Shown here piece after piece: positions 7,526 through 16,762 of a stretch of DNA of 33,504 bases. Within the stretch, counting starts at the first letter, position 1, and each line of letters opens with the position of its first letter. The position numbers and the translations under genes were made by a program. Below the pieces are notes generated by a model. That model searched no databases. It saw only the letters and a list, made by a program, of their open reading frames with translations, and was not told where the DNA came from. Origin of the DNA: Acidobacteriota bacterium (lineage in GTDB: Bacteria; Acidobacteriota; Terriglobia; Acidiferrales; UBA7541). Location of the stretch: contig QHYK01000104.1 of NCBI GenBank assembly GCA_003224085.1, forward strand, positions 1 to 33,504, read 5' to 3'.

Positions 7526-8615
7526 ACCCGGGAGGGGGGCCTTCAGCAAAGCTGGAAGACTCATCGCTCTTATTCCCGACCTGCTCTGCTTTTTCCTTTT
7601 CGTGACCTCATTCGCAGCACTGGCTCATGCCCAATCTCCGGTCCAAGGGGACCTTCTCGCCGAGGCGAAGTCCCTTTTCCAGCAAGCTAAGTTCGCCGAA
7701 GCCGACCATTCCGTCCGCCAATACCTCAAAGACCATCCAGACTCCGCGGAAGGCCACTTCCTCCTCGGACACATTCTTTTCCGCGAAATTCAGGCGCAAG
7801 CTGTTTTGGAAGGTCAGTTCCAGTCCCAGGCTCACGGCTCGATGGGAAGCGCGCGGGCCGCTGCTTCCAGTCCTCAAGCCCCGCCTGTCTCAACAACAGC
7901 CCAGGAAATGGCCAAGTCCTCTTTGGATGAATTCACCGCCGGCGCAAGATTCCACGATCCTTCCGCCGCTGACTTGAAGGTGGTCGCTTTCGACTATGTC
8001 TTGCTCGGGGATTATCCCGACGCCGACAAGTGGCTGGCGAAGATGCTCGAGTGGGCTCCCAACGATTCCGAAGGCTGGTATTACTTCGGACGCACCAAAT
8101 ACAACCAGAACCGCTTCGCGGAGGCGATCAGTGCGTTTCAGCGATGCCTGAGGCTCGATCCCCAAAATGTGAAAGCGGAAGACAATCTCGGCTTGTCTTT
8201 TGCCGGCCTAGGCCGCAACGACGAAGCCGCCGCCGCTTACAAGCAGGCGATTGCCTGGCAGGAGCAATCCCTCGAGAAAAATCCCGGCCCTTATATTGAT
8301 CTGGGCAGTCTTCTGATTGACGGGAGCCGTCCGCAGGAAGCGGTGCCGTTTCTTGTTCGCGCCATTGAAATCGCCCCGCGCGAATCCCGCGCGCATGAAC
8401 TGCTCGGGAAAGCCTATCTGCGCATGGATGATTTTCCCAAGGCGCAAACGGAATTAGAAAAAGCCATCGAGCTTTCGCCGCAAACTCCGAATCTCCACTG
8501 CATGCTCGCGCCCGTTTATCGCAAACAAGGACTTGCCGAAAAAGCCAAAGCGGAATACGACCGCTGCGCCGCCCTCACCGGCACCCACTCCATCCCGGAG
8601 ACCCCTCGCCAATGA
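7272..8615 (+). CDS. Secreted TPR-repeat protein, start unresolved
   Basis: The frame is open from a TTG at 7272, but residues before about 7525 belong to the DUF6843-like domain. The TPR protein itself appears to begin at a hydrophobic signal (ALIPDLLCFFLFV, then SFAALAHAQ) around 7565-7630. There is no ATG in frame there; either the start is non-standard or an indel in the six-G run at 7534-7539 has separated the true start. From about 7640 the protein has at least six TPR units, for example WYYFGRTKYNQNRFAEAISAF and LDPQNVKAEDNLGLSFAGLG, with a proline/alanine-rich linker near 7850-7900. The C-terminus is paralogous to the fragment at 1-90. It is probably a periplasmic scaffold protein. 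Confidence 0.65.
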   Translation: MSYRQGTLAGSKSYLASPQGRALPITEEGKELVVRVDDSGVAQTGHLWVHFRNPRDEFFYQINNPSGDETKQRTLTPFRINTYAKPGRGAFSKAGRLIALIPDLLCFFLFVTSFAALAHAQSPVQGDLLAEAKSLFQQAKFAEADHSVRQYLKDHPDSAEGHFLLGHILFREIQAQAVLEGQFQSQAHGSMGSARAAASSPQAPPVSTTAQEMAKSSLDEFTAGARFHDPSAADLKVVAFDYVLLGDYPDADKWLAKMLEWAPNDSEGWYYFGRTKYNQNRFAEAISAFQRCLRLDPQNVKAEDNLGLSFAGLGRNDEAAAAYKQAIAWQEQSLEKNPGPYIDLGSLLIDGSRPQEAVPFLVRAIEIAPRESRAHELLGKAYLRMDDFPKAQTELEKAIELSPQTPNLHCMLAPVYRKQGLAEKAKAEYDRCAALTGTHSIPETPRQ

Positions 8616-8642
8616 ACCTCTCCCACCAATCCCATCGCGGAC

Positions 8643-8700
8643 GTGTCATTTCGACCGGAGGGACGCCGCTTTTTGCCGTCTCGCAGCGAGAGAAATCTCC
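8643..8700 (+). repeat. Dispersed 'GTCATTTCGACC...GAGAAATCT' element
   Basis: GTGTCATTTCGACCGGAGG at one end and GCAGCGAGAGAAATCTCC at the other are typical of a second class of short interspersed repeat found in acidobacterial intergenic DNA. It lies in the convergent gap between the TPR genes ending at 8615 and 8783. Confidence 0.5.
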
Positions 8701-8782
8701 CTTCAGTTTTGGAGCGCAAGCCAGAACAATCGTTGCCGAAAATCGAATAGGGTTCTGGCAGGAACATCGACTTGGAGAATTT

Positions 8783-9985
8783 CTACGGCTCTTTGCTCTT
8801 TTCCTGCAACAATTCTTTCGCCCGCTCTGCGGTCTTGGCCCGTGCGCTTTCTTCCAGCTTGCTGAATACTTTCATTTCCGCTTGCGCTTCTTGGGTGCGC
8901 CCAAGCGCGCGATACGTTTGCGCTAGCAAAAAGTGTGTGGAAGCTTCGCCAGGATCGGTCTTCACGGCTGCCTCCAAATCCTTCACGGCTTCCGCGTGCC
9001 GGTCCAGCTTGATCAACGCCCGAGCGCGGTCCACTCGCGCCCCCATCAGGTCGGGACACGCAGCCAAAGCCTTCTGCAGTTCCGCCAGCGCTTGCGCGGA
9101 ATCGCCGTGCTGCTCCAGAATAATGTTCCCGATTTTCCACTGTGCATCGCAATTCGAAGAATCGTTCACCAGCTCCGCGCGAAACTGCTCCGTTGCCGCA
9201 TCCCACATGTTCAGCGCCCAATACGCATTTCCGAGATGGTAGTGCGTGCCCGCCTGCTGCGGCGCAACCTCCACTGCTTTTTTGTACTCGAGCAGTGCGC
9301 CGTCGTAATTCTTCATGCTTTCCATCACTTCGCCGGAGATTTCATGGACCCAGACGGAATTGGGATCCAGCCCGTTGAGTTTCGAAAGCGCTTCCTCCGA
9401 CAATTTCATGTGCACCTTGCCGAGCAAATACCACACTTCCTCATTCTCCGGCTGGCGCTGGGAAAGTTGACGCAAATGCTCCGCCGCGCGCTCGAATTTC
9501 CCCAGCTTGATCAAGTCATTCGCGAGGAAGAGTTCGGCGTTGTTGTCCTTGGGGTTGGCGCGCAGCGCGGACTCCAGATTGCGCTCAGCCGCGGCGTAGT
9601 CTCCCATTTCATAAAGCGCTATGCCCAACAGCGCTGAAGCCGAAGTCATTTTCGGGTCGAGCTTCAGCGCCTTTTCGAGCACCGCGACGGCTTTCTTGTA
9701 TTCGCGTAGCCGCACGTAAAGTGAGCCGAGATTGTTGTAGGCAGGAGCGAGGCGCGGCGCAATTTGCAGCAGAGATTCATAACTCGCCGCGGCGCCGGCA
9801 AGGTCGCCGTGCGCTTCTGCGGCCTTCGCTTCACCGTAAAGCTTCTGCACGCGCGCATCCTCGGGAGTGGCTTCCGATTGCGCCTTCAGCACGGAACAAA
9901 AGCAAACCGTCGCCACCAGGAAGGCAAGAGTGGCAGGAAGACGGAGCCCACAGAAGGAAGCCTTTGCAAGGATTCGGGATAGCAC
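8783..9985 (-). CDS. Secreted TPR-repeat protein
   Basis: The start was placed at the GTG at 9985, which gives a 400-residue protein with a signal peptide (MLSRILAKASF, hydrophobic core ATLAFLVATVCFC, cut near LKAQ). The frame is open further upstream to 10801, but that part is antisense to the regulator gene and has poor composition. The mature protein is a run of about nine TPR units, e.g. APAYNNLGSLYVRLREYKKA and AGTHYHLGNAYWALNMWDAA. It ends in a charged helix (AERAKELLQEKSKEP). It is likely a periplasmic or outer-membrane-associated scaffold. It is transcribed divergently from the CadC-like regulator with about 150 nt between them. Confidence 0.75.
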   Translation of the reverse strand: MLSRILAKASFCGLRLPATLAFLVATVCFCSVLKAQSEATPEDARVQKLYGEAKAAEAHGDLAGAAASYESLLQIAPRLAPAYNNLGSLYVRLREYKKAVAVLEKALKLDPKMTSASALLGIALYEMGDYAAAERNLESALRANPKDNNAELFLANDLIKLGKFERAAEHLRQLSQRQPENEEVWYLLGKVHMKLSEEALSKLNGLDPNSVWVHEISGEVMESMKNYDGALLEYKKAVEVAPQQAGTHYHLGNAYWALNMWDAATEQFRAELVNDSSNCDAQWKIGNIILEQHGDSAQALAELQKALAACPDLMGARVDRARALIKLDRHAEAVKDLEAAVKTDPGEASTHFLLAQTYRALGRTQEAQAEMKVFSKLEESARAKTAERAKELLQEKSKEP

Positions 9986-10135
9986 AATGGGTGCAATCTT
10001 ACATTGGCATGGGTTAAACGCAAGGGATTGCAAACGCTTCCAAATTGGGCGCGCTTGTGCATAGGTAGGGCGAGGGCCGTATTGATTAGGGCATGACGCC
10101 GTGCTACGCTCGCGGAACTGCAGGGGTGAACGGTC

Positions 10136-12847
10136 ATGCGAGCGGCGGAGAGTCCCTTTCGAACCCGGGGTTTTGGTGTTTTTGAAGTCGATCTCAAGGC
10201 CGCCGAGCTGCGCAAGCACGGCGTGCGCATCAAACTGCAAGAACAGCCCTTCCAGATTCTCTCGCTCCTTTTGGAACATCCCGGGGAAGTGGTGACCCGC
10301 GAAGAGTTGCGGCGAAAGCTTTGGCCGGCGCACACGTTTGTGGATTTTGATCGCAGCTTGAACAAAGCGATGACGAAATTGCGGGCGGCGCTGGGAGATT
10401 CCGCAGACAATCCCCGGTATGTGGAAACGATTCCGCGGCATGGCTACCGGTTCCTCGCTCCGGTTTATGTGCCGCAGTCGGAGCTTGCGCATGAACATGC
10501 GGCGGGACGCGAACTCGCGAAGGAACCTTTTGCAGGCAACGGAAAGCCAGCCGTCCACCCGCCATCGAGGAAGCGGCGGTTTTACGGTTTGATCGCTGTG
10601 GGCGCCGTGGCTACCGCAGCGGTTTTGGTGGCCATCCGCGTCTTGCAGCCAGTGACGCTGAGCGGCTCGTCGAGCGTGGTCAATCCACGGCGGTCGGTGG
10701 CCGTGCTGGGCTTCACGAACCTTTCGGGGCAACCGCATGAAGCGTGGCTTTCCACCGCGTTTTCGGATTGGCTCACGACGGAGCTTTCCGCGGGCGGCCA
10801 ACTGCGGACTGTGCCGGCGGAAAATATCGCGCGAATGAAAGCGGAACTTTCTTTGAAGGATTTGGAGAGCTTAGGGCGGGGAAGCCTGGAGCAGATTCAC
10901 CGGGACCTGGGCACAGACCTTGTGGTTGCAGGTTCCTACGCGACGCTGGGCACAAATCCTCAGATTCGCCTGGACGTACGCCTTTTTGATACGCAGAGCG
11001 GGGAAACTTTGTATGCGGATTCCGAGACGGGCTCGCAGGAAGGCCTTTTCGACCTGGTTTCGCGGGCCGGCGAGAAGTTGCGGGCCAATCTGGGCGTTCG
11101 AAAGATCACCAAGGAGGAAGCGGTGGAAGTAGCGACCGCGCTTCCTTCGAACGCGGAAGCCGCACGACTCTACGCGGAAGGGCTTTCGAAATTGCGCGCC
11201 TTTGACGCGCTTCAGGCCAGGGACCTTTTGCAGAAAGCGGTTGAGGCCGAGCCCGGTTACGGGCTCGCCCATGCAACTCTGGCGACCGCGTGGACGCAAC
11301 TAGGCTATGACGAAAACGGGAGGGCAGAAGCGAAGAAAGCCTTCGACCTGTCTTCAAATCTCTCGCGTGCGGATAGGCTTTTGGTAGAGGCCCGATATCA
11401 TGAAAGTTCGCGGGAATGGGAGAAAGCCGCGGAAATCTATCGGGCGCTCTTCCAGTTTTTCCCCGACAACCTGGATTACGGGCTCGCGCTCGCCAATGCC
11501 GAATACAAAGCCAATAAATGGAAAGACGCGCTGGAAACATTGGCGGCCTTGAAAACGTTGCCGGCTCCACTGAGGGATGATCCGCGGATTGAGCTTGTGG
11601 AGGGAGACGCGGCGATGCCTTTAGGCGATACCAAACGCGCCGAGGCTGCTTACGTAAGCGCGGTGCAGAAGGCTCGAACCTCGGGGGCGTCGCTGCTGGT
11701 AGCCAAAGCATTATTTGCCCGCGCGTGGTTGCTGGAAAAAATGGGACGGCTGGATGAGGCGGACAAAGCGATTCAGGGGGCGAGGGACCTCTATCTCGCC
11801 GCTCATGACCAAAGGGGAGTGGCCGACGCCGAAACGGGGGAAGCCATAGCCATGATGTTTCGAGGCGACTATTTCTCGGCGCGCCAGCGGTATCAGGAGG
11901 CACTGGGAATCCATCAAAACATCGGCAACATGCACAGCGTAGCCGGAGAATTCCATAACCTTGCCGAGATTGCTCTTCTCCTGGGAGATGTTCGCGGGGC
12001 TTTGCAGAAATCTCACGAAGCTCTCCAGATGTACCAGGAAGTTCGGGATGATAACGGAATGGCGCTGGCCAAGATCGGTTTAGGCGATGCGTTGTTTGCA
12101 CAAGGAAAACTCTTCGAAGCGCGCAAGATGTATGAAGAGTCTCTGGATACTTGCCGGCAGAATGGCGACAGAGATCGTGAAGCAGATGCTTTGATGAGAC
12201 TCGGGCAAGTTCTACGAGCGCAGGGGGATTCCCATGGGGCGTGGGACAGTGAGATACAGGCCAAGGAAGTATTTCAGGAAATTGGCGACAAAACGCCGGA
12301 AGCGCAGGCGGAACTGCGCTTAGCACAATTGCTTCTTGACCGGGGTGAAGACAATGAGGCGTTGAAGTCCATTCACCGAGCAGAAGACCTCCTGGCAAAG
12401 ACGACGTCCCCGAGGGATGATGCGGAGGCCCGCATCCTATTGGCGCACACTCTTATGGCGTCAGGCAAAATCAGCGAGGCGAAAGAAAACGTCTCGCGAG
12501 CCATCCAGTTTGCCGAGCGTTCCCACGACGTGGACATTTCCCTCATGTCCCGACTGATGGCCGCGCGAATCGATTCGGTGGCGGGAAGCCCTGCGCAACG
12601 AAGAGAGGCCGCAAAACGACTGAATGCAGTTGCGCAGCAGGCAAAAACTGCCGAATTCATGTACGCTGCTCTGGAAGCTCGCCTGGCTCTGGGCGAGATG
12701 GAGCTGAAATCCGGGAACCCAAAAGCCGGGCGTGCGCACCTGGAAACCTTGGAGGAAGAGGCGTCAGGCCAGGGATTCCAGCTCATCGTACAAAAGGCAA
12801 CCGCGGTGCTGGGGGCATTGGAAAATCAGGCGCATGTGCGAAACTAG
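10136..12847 (+). CDS. CadC-like winged-helix regulator with TM, TolB-like and TPR domains
   Basis: The 903-residue protein starts at an ATG after AGGGGTGA. Residues 8-109 are an OmpR/PhoB-type winged helix: EVVTREELRRKLWP, FDRSLNKAMTKLRAALGD and the closing ETIPRHGYRFLAPV are diagnostic. One membrane segment lies at about 150-170. It is followed by a TolB/FlgO-like domain (about 187-310, VAVLGFTNLSG) and a long TPR array to the end. CadC-type proteins sense a signal outside the cytoplasmic membrane and bind DNA inside; this large TPR version is common in Acidobacteriota. The target is unknown, but the divergent TPR gene is an obvious candidate. Confidence 0.85.
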   Translation: MRAAESPFRTRGFGVFEVDLKAAELRKHGVRIKLQEQPFQILSLLLEHPGEVVTREELRRKLWPAHTFVDFDRSLNKAMTKLRAALGDSADNPRYVETIPRHGYRFLAPVYVPQSELAHEHAAGRELAKEPFAGNGKPAVHPPSRKRRFYGLIAVGAVATAAVLVAIRVLQPVTLSGSSSVVNPRRSVAVLGFTNLSGQPHEAWLSTAFSDWLTTELSAGGQLRTVPAENIARMKAELSLKDLESLGRGSLEQIHRDLGTDLVVAGSYATLGTNPQIRLDVRLFDTQSGETLYADSETGSQEGLFDLVSRAGEKLRANLGVRKITKEEAVEVATALPSNAEAARLYAEGLSKLRAFDALQARDLLQKAVEAEPGYGLAHATLATAWTQLGYDENGRAEAKKAFDLSSNLSRADRLLVEARYHESSREWEKAAEIYRALFQFFPDNLDYGLALANAEYKANKWKDALETLAALKTLPAPLRDDPRIELVEGDAAMPLGDTKRAEAAYVSAVQKARTSGASLLVAKALFARAWLLEKMGRLDEADKAIQGARDLYLAAHDQRGVADAETGEAIAMMFRGDYFSARQRYQEALGIHQNIGNMHSVAGEFHNLAEIALLLGDVRGALQKSHEALQMYQEVRDDNGMALAKIGLGDALFAQGKLFEARKMYEESLDTCRQNGDRDREADALMRLGQVLRAQGDSHGAWDSEIQAKEVFQEIGDKTPEAQAELRLAQLLLDRGEDNEALKSIHRAEDLLAKTTSPRDDAEARILLAHTLMASGKISEAKENVSRAIQFAERSHDVDISLMSRLMAARIDSVAGSPAQRREAAKRLNAVAQQAKTAEFMYAALEARLALGEMELKSGNPKAGRAHLETLEEEASGQGFQLIVQKATAVLGALENQAHVRN

Positions 12848-13101
12848 GCAAGCCCAATTGCCTTTTTGCGGTTTCCCGGTAACGGCAGCTCGCTCCTGAG
12901 GAACCGATTGTAGAGGTTTCACCAGCCCAAGAAGGTAAGCCAGAAATATTTTTAAGCGTTTTAGAATCATTGTCTTAGTTGGGAAGACGGGGAGTACAAC
13001 CGAGTACCTTGACTTACTCGGCGTGGTTTGAAAAGACTCTTCCCCCAGGTCGGCGCTCCAAGGCAAGGTTCTTTGCACTGCTTTCCAGAGAGAGGGTCAC
13101 C

Positions 13102-14238
13102 ATGAAAAAACGCCTAACCGCAAGTCCATTCGCCCGAGTTCCAGCTCTGACTGTTCTGTTCCTGTTGGTCTCCTGCGCGCCAATGCATGGCCAATCCGGC
13201 GCACCAAATGGAAAGACGAGGCTGGCCGTAATTGGCTTGGACCACGATCACGTGTGGGGATTGCTCAAAGACTTGGCGGCGGAGCCGAACGCTGAGCTGG
13301 TGGCCATAGCCGACAACCACCCCGAGCTGGCAGACCGAGCCAAGGCGAAAGTGCCCGCGAGCGTGAAGTTTTACTCCGAATATGTGCCGATGCTCAACGA
13401 AATGAAGCCGGACGGGGTTATCGTAACAACGGAAAACGACCGGCACCTGGAGATTTTGCGCGAATGTGCCAAGCGGCATATTCATTATTCAACGGAGAAG
13501 CCGATGGCGACGACGGAAGCGGACGCGCGCGAGATGGAACGGCTGGCAAATCAGGCGGGCATCAAGGTGATGGTGAATTACTGGAACGCGTGGGTTGTGC
13601 CGACGCACGAACTGTATCATCGCGTGAAAGACAACCAAGTCGGACCCGTTCAGAGGATTATCGTGCAATACGGGCACCAGGGCCCGAAGGAAATCGGCGT
13701 ATCGAAATATTTTGCCGACTGGCTTTATGATCCGGTGAAGAACGGCGGCGGGGCCATCATGGATTTCGGGTGCTATGGCGCGGAGTGGGCGGTGTGGCTG
13801 AAAGGACGGCCGGCGCGCGTTTCCGCCGTCACCCAGAAGCTGAAAGTGGACCAGCACAACGCAGTAGATGACGACGCCACGATCGTTTTGGATTATCCGG
13901 ATGGAACGGCGATTATCGAGGCTTCCTGGGATTGGCCCTACAACATGGGACAGGTCCAGGTGTTTGGGCCAAAGGGCAGCTTGCTTGCGACCGCGAAAGA
14001 TTTGTTCTCCCGGCCGACAGGTCGGCAAGAGGCCAACATTCCGCTGGAGGGGGAGCGCGTGGCGCTAGACCCGCCGGCGCGCGAAGCGAGCAATCCTGTT
14101 TCTTATTTTGTGGACTGCATTCGAAACAACAAGCTTATCGAGGATCCACTCTCCATGAAGCTGAATGTTCAAGTGATGGAAATCCTGGACGCCGCGCGCG
14201 AGTCTGTTCGAACGGGGAGGCAGCAAGAGCTGCACTGA
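13102..14238 (+). CDS. Exported Gfo/Idh/MocA-family oxidoreductase
   Basis: The 378-residue protein carries an N-terminal export signal (1-32). A lipobox-like LVSC ending at C25 makes a lipoprotein possible, though cleavage after MHGQS is also plausible. The Rossmann domain follows (LAVIGLDHDHVWG replaces the usual GxGxxG-type loop), and the EKPMA motif carries the catalytic Lys133. The C-terminal alpha/beta domain has GGGAIMDFGCYG. Family members oxidise or epimerise sugars using bound NAD(P); exported members keep a tightly bound cofactor. The neighbouring GH31 gene starts 89 nt downstream on the same strand. Together with the GMC and TIM-barrel genes downstream, this suggests sugar or glycoside processing in the envelope. 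Confidence 0.85.
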   Translation: MKKRLTASPFARVPALTVLFLLVSCAPMHGQSGAPNGKTRLAVIGLDHDHVWGLLKDLAAEPNAELVAIADNHPELADRAKAKVPASVKFYSEYVPMLNEMKPDGVIVTTENDRHLEILRECAKRHIHYSTEKPMATTEADAREMERLANQAGIKVMVNYWNAWVVPTHELYHRVKDNQVGPVQRIIVQYGHQGPKEIGVSKYFADWLYDPVKNGGGAIMDFGCYGAEWAVWLKGRPARVSAVTQKLKVDQHNAVDDDATIVLDYPDGTAIIEASWDWPYNMGQVQVFGPKGSLLATAKDLFSRPTGRQEANIPLEGERVALDPPAREASNPVSYFVDCIRNNKLIEDPLSMKLNVQVMEILDAARESVRTGRQQELH

Positions 14239-14326
14239 ACCCGATCGCCTCACTCTAATAGCCTGATCGAAGGTACACTCTCTCCGGTACGCTTGCCCCC
14301 ATGCCGGGGATAGGGGAGTGAGGATT

Positions 14327-16708
14327 ATGATCGTGCGCGCGGGTGTTGTTTTTCGAATCGAAGCACTCCGCTCTCGTCGTTCGATTCCTTCCCTTGGGTT
14401 TCTCCTTGCATGTTTCCCCGCTGTTGCCACGGCGCAATGGAATCCACTGAATCCCGTTGTTGGCGTGCAAAAAGAGCCGGATGGAGTGCGCCTCACGCTA
14501 GAGAAAGGAGTCCTGCGCCTTCAGGTTTGCTCCGACTCGATTCTCAGAATGCGTTATTCAGCGGCGGAAAATGTTCCTGCACACCCTGACCTCGTAGTGA
14601 TCAAGAGCGACTGGCCGGCAACAAAATGGGAGATGCAAACTTCCGATGAGCAAGTCGTTTTGCATGCGGCGCAAATCAAAGCGGTTGTCTCGCGCAAAGA
14701 TAGTAGCGTTACGTTTCAGGACTCCAGCGGCAAGACGCTCTTCCAACAAACGGAAGTCACCATGACGCCCGTTGTCGTGAATGGCGAGTCGACCTACCAC
14801 GTAGAACTCTTCTCGAAACTGTGGGGTTCTTACGAATCGTTTTATGGGCTTGGCCAGCACCAGGCAGGAGTATGGAATTATCGCGGGGAAGCGGTGGATA
14901 TTTCGCAGGACAACACCAACATTAGCATTCCTTTCTTTTTGTCGAGCAACGGCTATGGCATTTTCTGGAACCATGCCTCGCGGAGCCGCTTCAACAACCG
15001 CTTTCTTGGCGCGCTCTATCTCAGCTCGGAAGTAGCCGATGAGATGGACTACTACTTTCTTTACGGACCCGAGTTCGACCGCATCATCGTGGGATATCGC
15101 GAACTGACCGGGGCGCCGCCGCTTTTCGGCAAGTGGGCGTACGGCTTTTGGCAGTGCAAAAACAAATACAACACGCAGGAAGAGTTGCTTGGCGTGGCGC
15201 ACAGATACCGCGAACTGCACATCCCCGTTGACAACATCGTGCAGGATTGGTTTTGGTGGAACACCATGGGCGAGCCGGTGTTTGACAAGGCGCGTTATCC
15301 CGACCCTCCGGGGATGGCGGAAGACCTTCACAAGAACAATTTTCACTTGATGATTTCGGTGTGGCCTTACTTCCGTCCCGGATCGAAAACCTACGACGAC
15401 ATGGACAGACGTGGGTTTTTCATCGACAGGACAAAAGTGCCGTCCTTTCATCCCCCTCGGATGGCCCTCTATGACGCGTTTAACCCACAAGCGAGGAAAT
15501 ACTATTGGAACCTGATGGACGAGGCGCTCTTCAAGATTGGCGTGGACGCCTGGTGGCTGGACACGACGGAGCCGGAAACCGAGGATCGCGAGACGAATAT
15601 TCTGGAAACCAACAAAACTTACCTCGGGAATGGCGCGAGATACGCGAATGCGTTTCCGCTTATGACCACGCAGGGCGTTTATCAAGGCCAGCGGAACGAA
15701 TCGGACAAGAAGCGTGTGTTCATTCTTTCGCGTTCGGCGTTTGCCGGGACGCAGCGAAATGCAGCGGCCGTGTGGTCCGGGGATGTGAATTCGGACTGGG
15801 TATTTTTCAAGAAGCAAATTCCCGCGGGGCTGAACTATTCTATCTCCGGGCTGCCGTATTGGACGACGGATATTGGAGGATTTGTTTCGGGCAATCCTGA
15901 TGATCCGGGTTATCGCGAGCTATTTATTCGCTGGTTCCAGTTTGGGGCGTTCAACCCGATTGTGCGCGTGCATGGAACGCGTTCCACGAATCAAAATGAA
16001 TTCTGGTCCTATGGACCGGAAGCGCAGAAGATTCTTACAAGCTACGATACGCTGCGTTATCGCTTGCTTCCATACATCTACTCACTGGCTTGGATGACCA
16101 CGAGCCAAGGCTACACACCGATGCGCGGATTGATTATGGATTTCCGCACCGATGCGCACTCGGCGACCATCGGCGATCAATTCATGTTTGGTCCGGCATT
16201 TCTGGTGAACCCAGTCACCGATCCTCGTGTAAATTCCCGGCGCGTCTATCTGCCCAAAGCGAAGTGGTACGACTTCTGGAGCGGCAGTTCTGTGGATGGA
16301 CCGCGCATGATGGACGCGGCCGCGCCTATCGAAAAGCTGCCGCTGTTTGCGCGCGCGGGTTCGATTTTGCCGATGGGGCCGGAAAAGGAGTGGGCCACGG
16401 AGAAACCCGAAGACCCCATCGAGTTGCGCATCTATCGCGGCGCGGATGGAGATTTCACGCTCTACGAAGACGAGAACGACGGCTACAACTATGAAAAGGG
16501 AATGTACGCCACGATTCCCTTTCACTGGGATGACGCGAAGCAGGCATTGACGATCGCTGAGCGCAAAGGAGCCTTTCCTGGAATGCTCACCGAGCGCCGC
16601 TTTCAAATCGTGTTTGTCGGCCAGAACCACGGCGTCGGCATATCTGCGGAGAACAAGCCAGATAAAATGGTGACTTACTCGGGCAAATTGATAGTGGTGA
16701 CACCCTAG
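14327..16708 (+). CDS. Glycoside hydrolase family 31 (alpha-xylosidase/alpha-glucosidase type)
   Basis: The ATG at 14327 has GGGGAG upstream; a GTG at 14318 is an alternative. A signal peptide ends near VATAQ. The N-terminal beta-sandwich contains YGLGQHQAGVWNYRG. The catalytic barrel shows the GH31 nucleophile motif DAWWLDTTEPE (Asp412) and the acid/base motif AAVWSGDVNSDW (Asp486). The C-terminus has the LYEDENDGYNYEKG stretch of the DUF5110 beta domain. The WWLDTTEPE form is closer to exported alpha-xylosidases than to classical alpha-glucosidases, but the substrate cannot be fixed from sequence alone. It likely cleaves an alpha-linked sugar from an oligo- or polysaccharide in the periplasm. 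The LacI repressor gene is convergent, 54 nt away. Confidence 0.88.
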   Translation: MIVRAGVVFRIEALRSRRSIPSLGFLLACFPAVATAQWNPLNPVVGVQKEPDGVRLTLEKGVLRLQVCSDSILRMRYSAAENVPAHPDLVVIKSDWPATKWEMQTSDEQVVLHAAQIKAVVSRKDSSVTFQDSSGKTLFQQTEVTMTPVVVNGESTYHVELFSKLWGSYESFYGLGQHQAGVWNYRGEAVDISQDNTNISIPFFLSSNGYGIFWNHASRSRFNNRFLGALYLSSEVADEMDYYFLYGPEFDRIIVGYRELTGAPPLFGKWAYGFWQCKNKYNTQEELLGVAHRYRELHIPVDNIVQDWFWWNTMGEPVFDKARYPDPPGMAEDLHKNNFHLMISVWPYFRPGSKTYDDMDRRGFFIDRTKVPSFHPPRMALYDAFNPQARKYYWNLMDEALFKIGVDAWWLDTTEPETEDRETNILETNKTYLGNGARYANAFPLMTTQGVYQGQRNESDKKRVFILSRSAFAGTQRNAAAVWSGDVNSDWVFFKKQIPAGLNYSISGLPYWTTDIGGFVSGNPDDPGYRELFIRWFQFGAFNPIVRVHGTRSTNQNEFWSYGPEAQKILTSYDTLRYRLLPYIYSLAWMTTSQGYTPMRGLIMDFRTDAHSATIGDQFMFGPAFLVNPVTDPRVNSRRVYLPKAKWYDFWSGSSVDGPRMMDAAAPIEKLPLFARAGSILPMGPEKEWATEKPEDPIELRIYRGADGDFTLYEDENDGYNYEKGMYATIPFHWDDAKQALTIAERKGAFPGMLTERRFQIVFVGQNHGVGISAENKPDKMVTYSGKLIVVTP

Positions 16709-16762
16709 CCCAGGCTTTTCGGATCGAGCCCAAGGCCAGTTTGAAATCATTACTCAATGAAC

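Noticed and set aside
9986-10801. Upstream extension of the minus-strand TPR gene
   Set aside because: It is antisense to the winged-helix gene, rich in Arg and His, and lies before a clear signal peptide.
11106-12398. Minus-strand open frame of 430 codons
   Set aside because: It is Pro/Arg/Cys-rich and antisense to the well supported TPR part of the CadC-like regulator.
14558-15817. Minus-strand open frame of 419 codons
   Set aside because: It lies opposite the GH31 catalytic domain and resembles no family.
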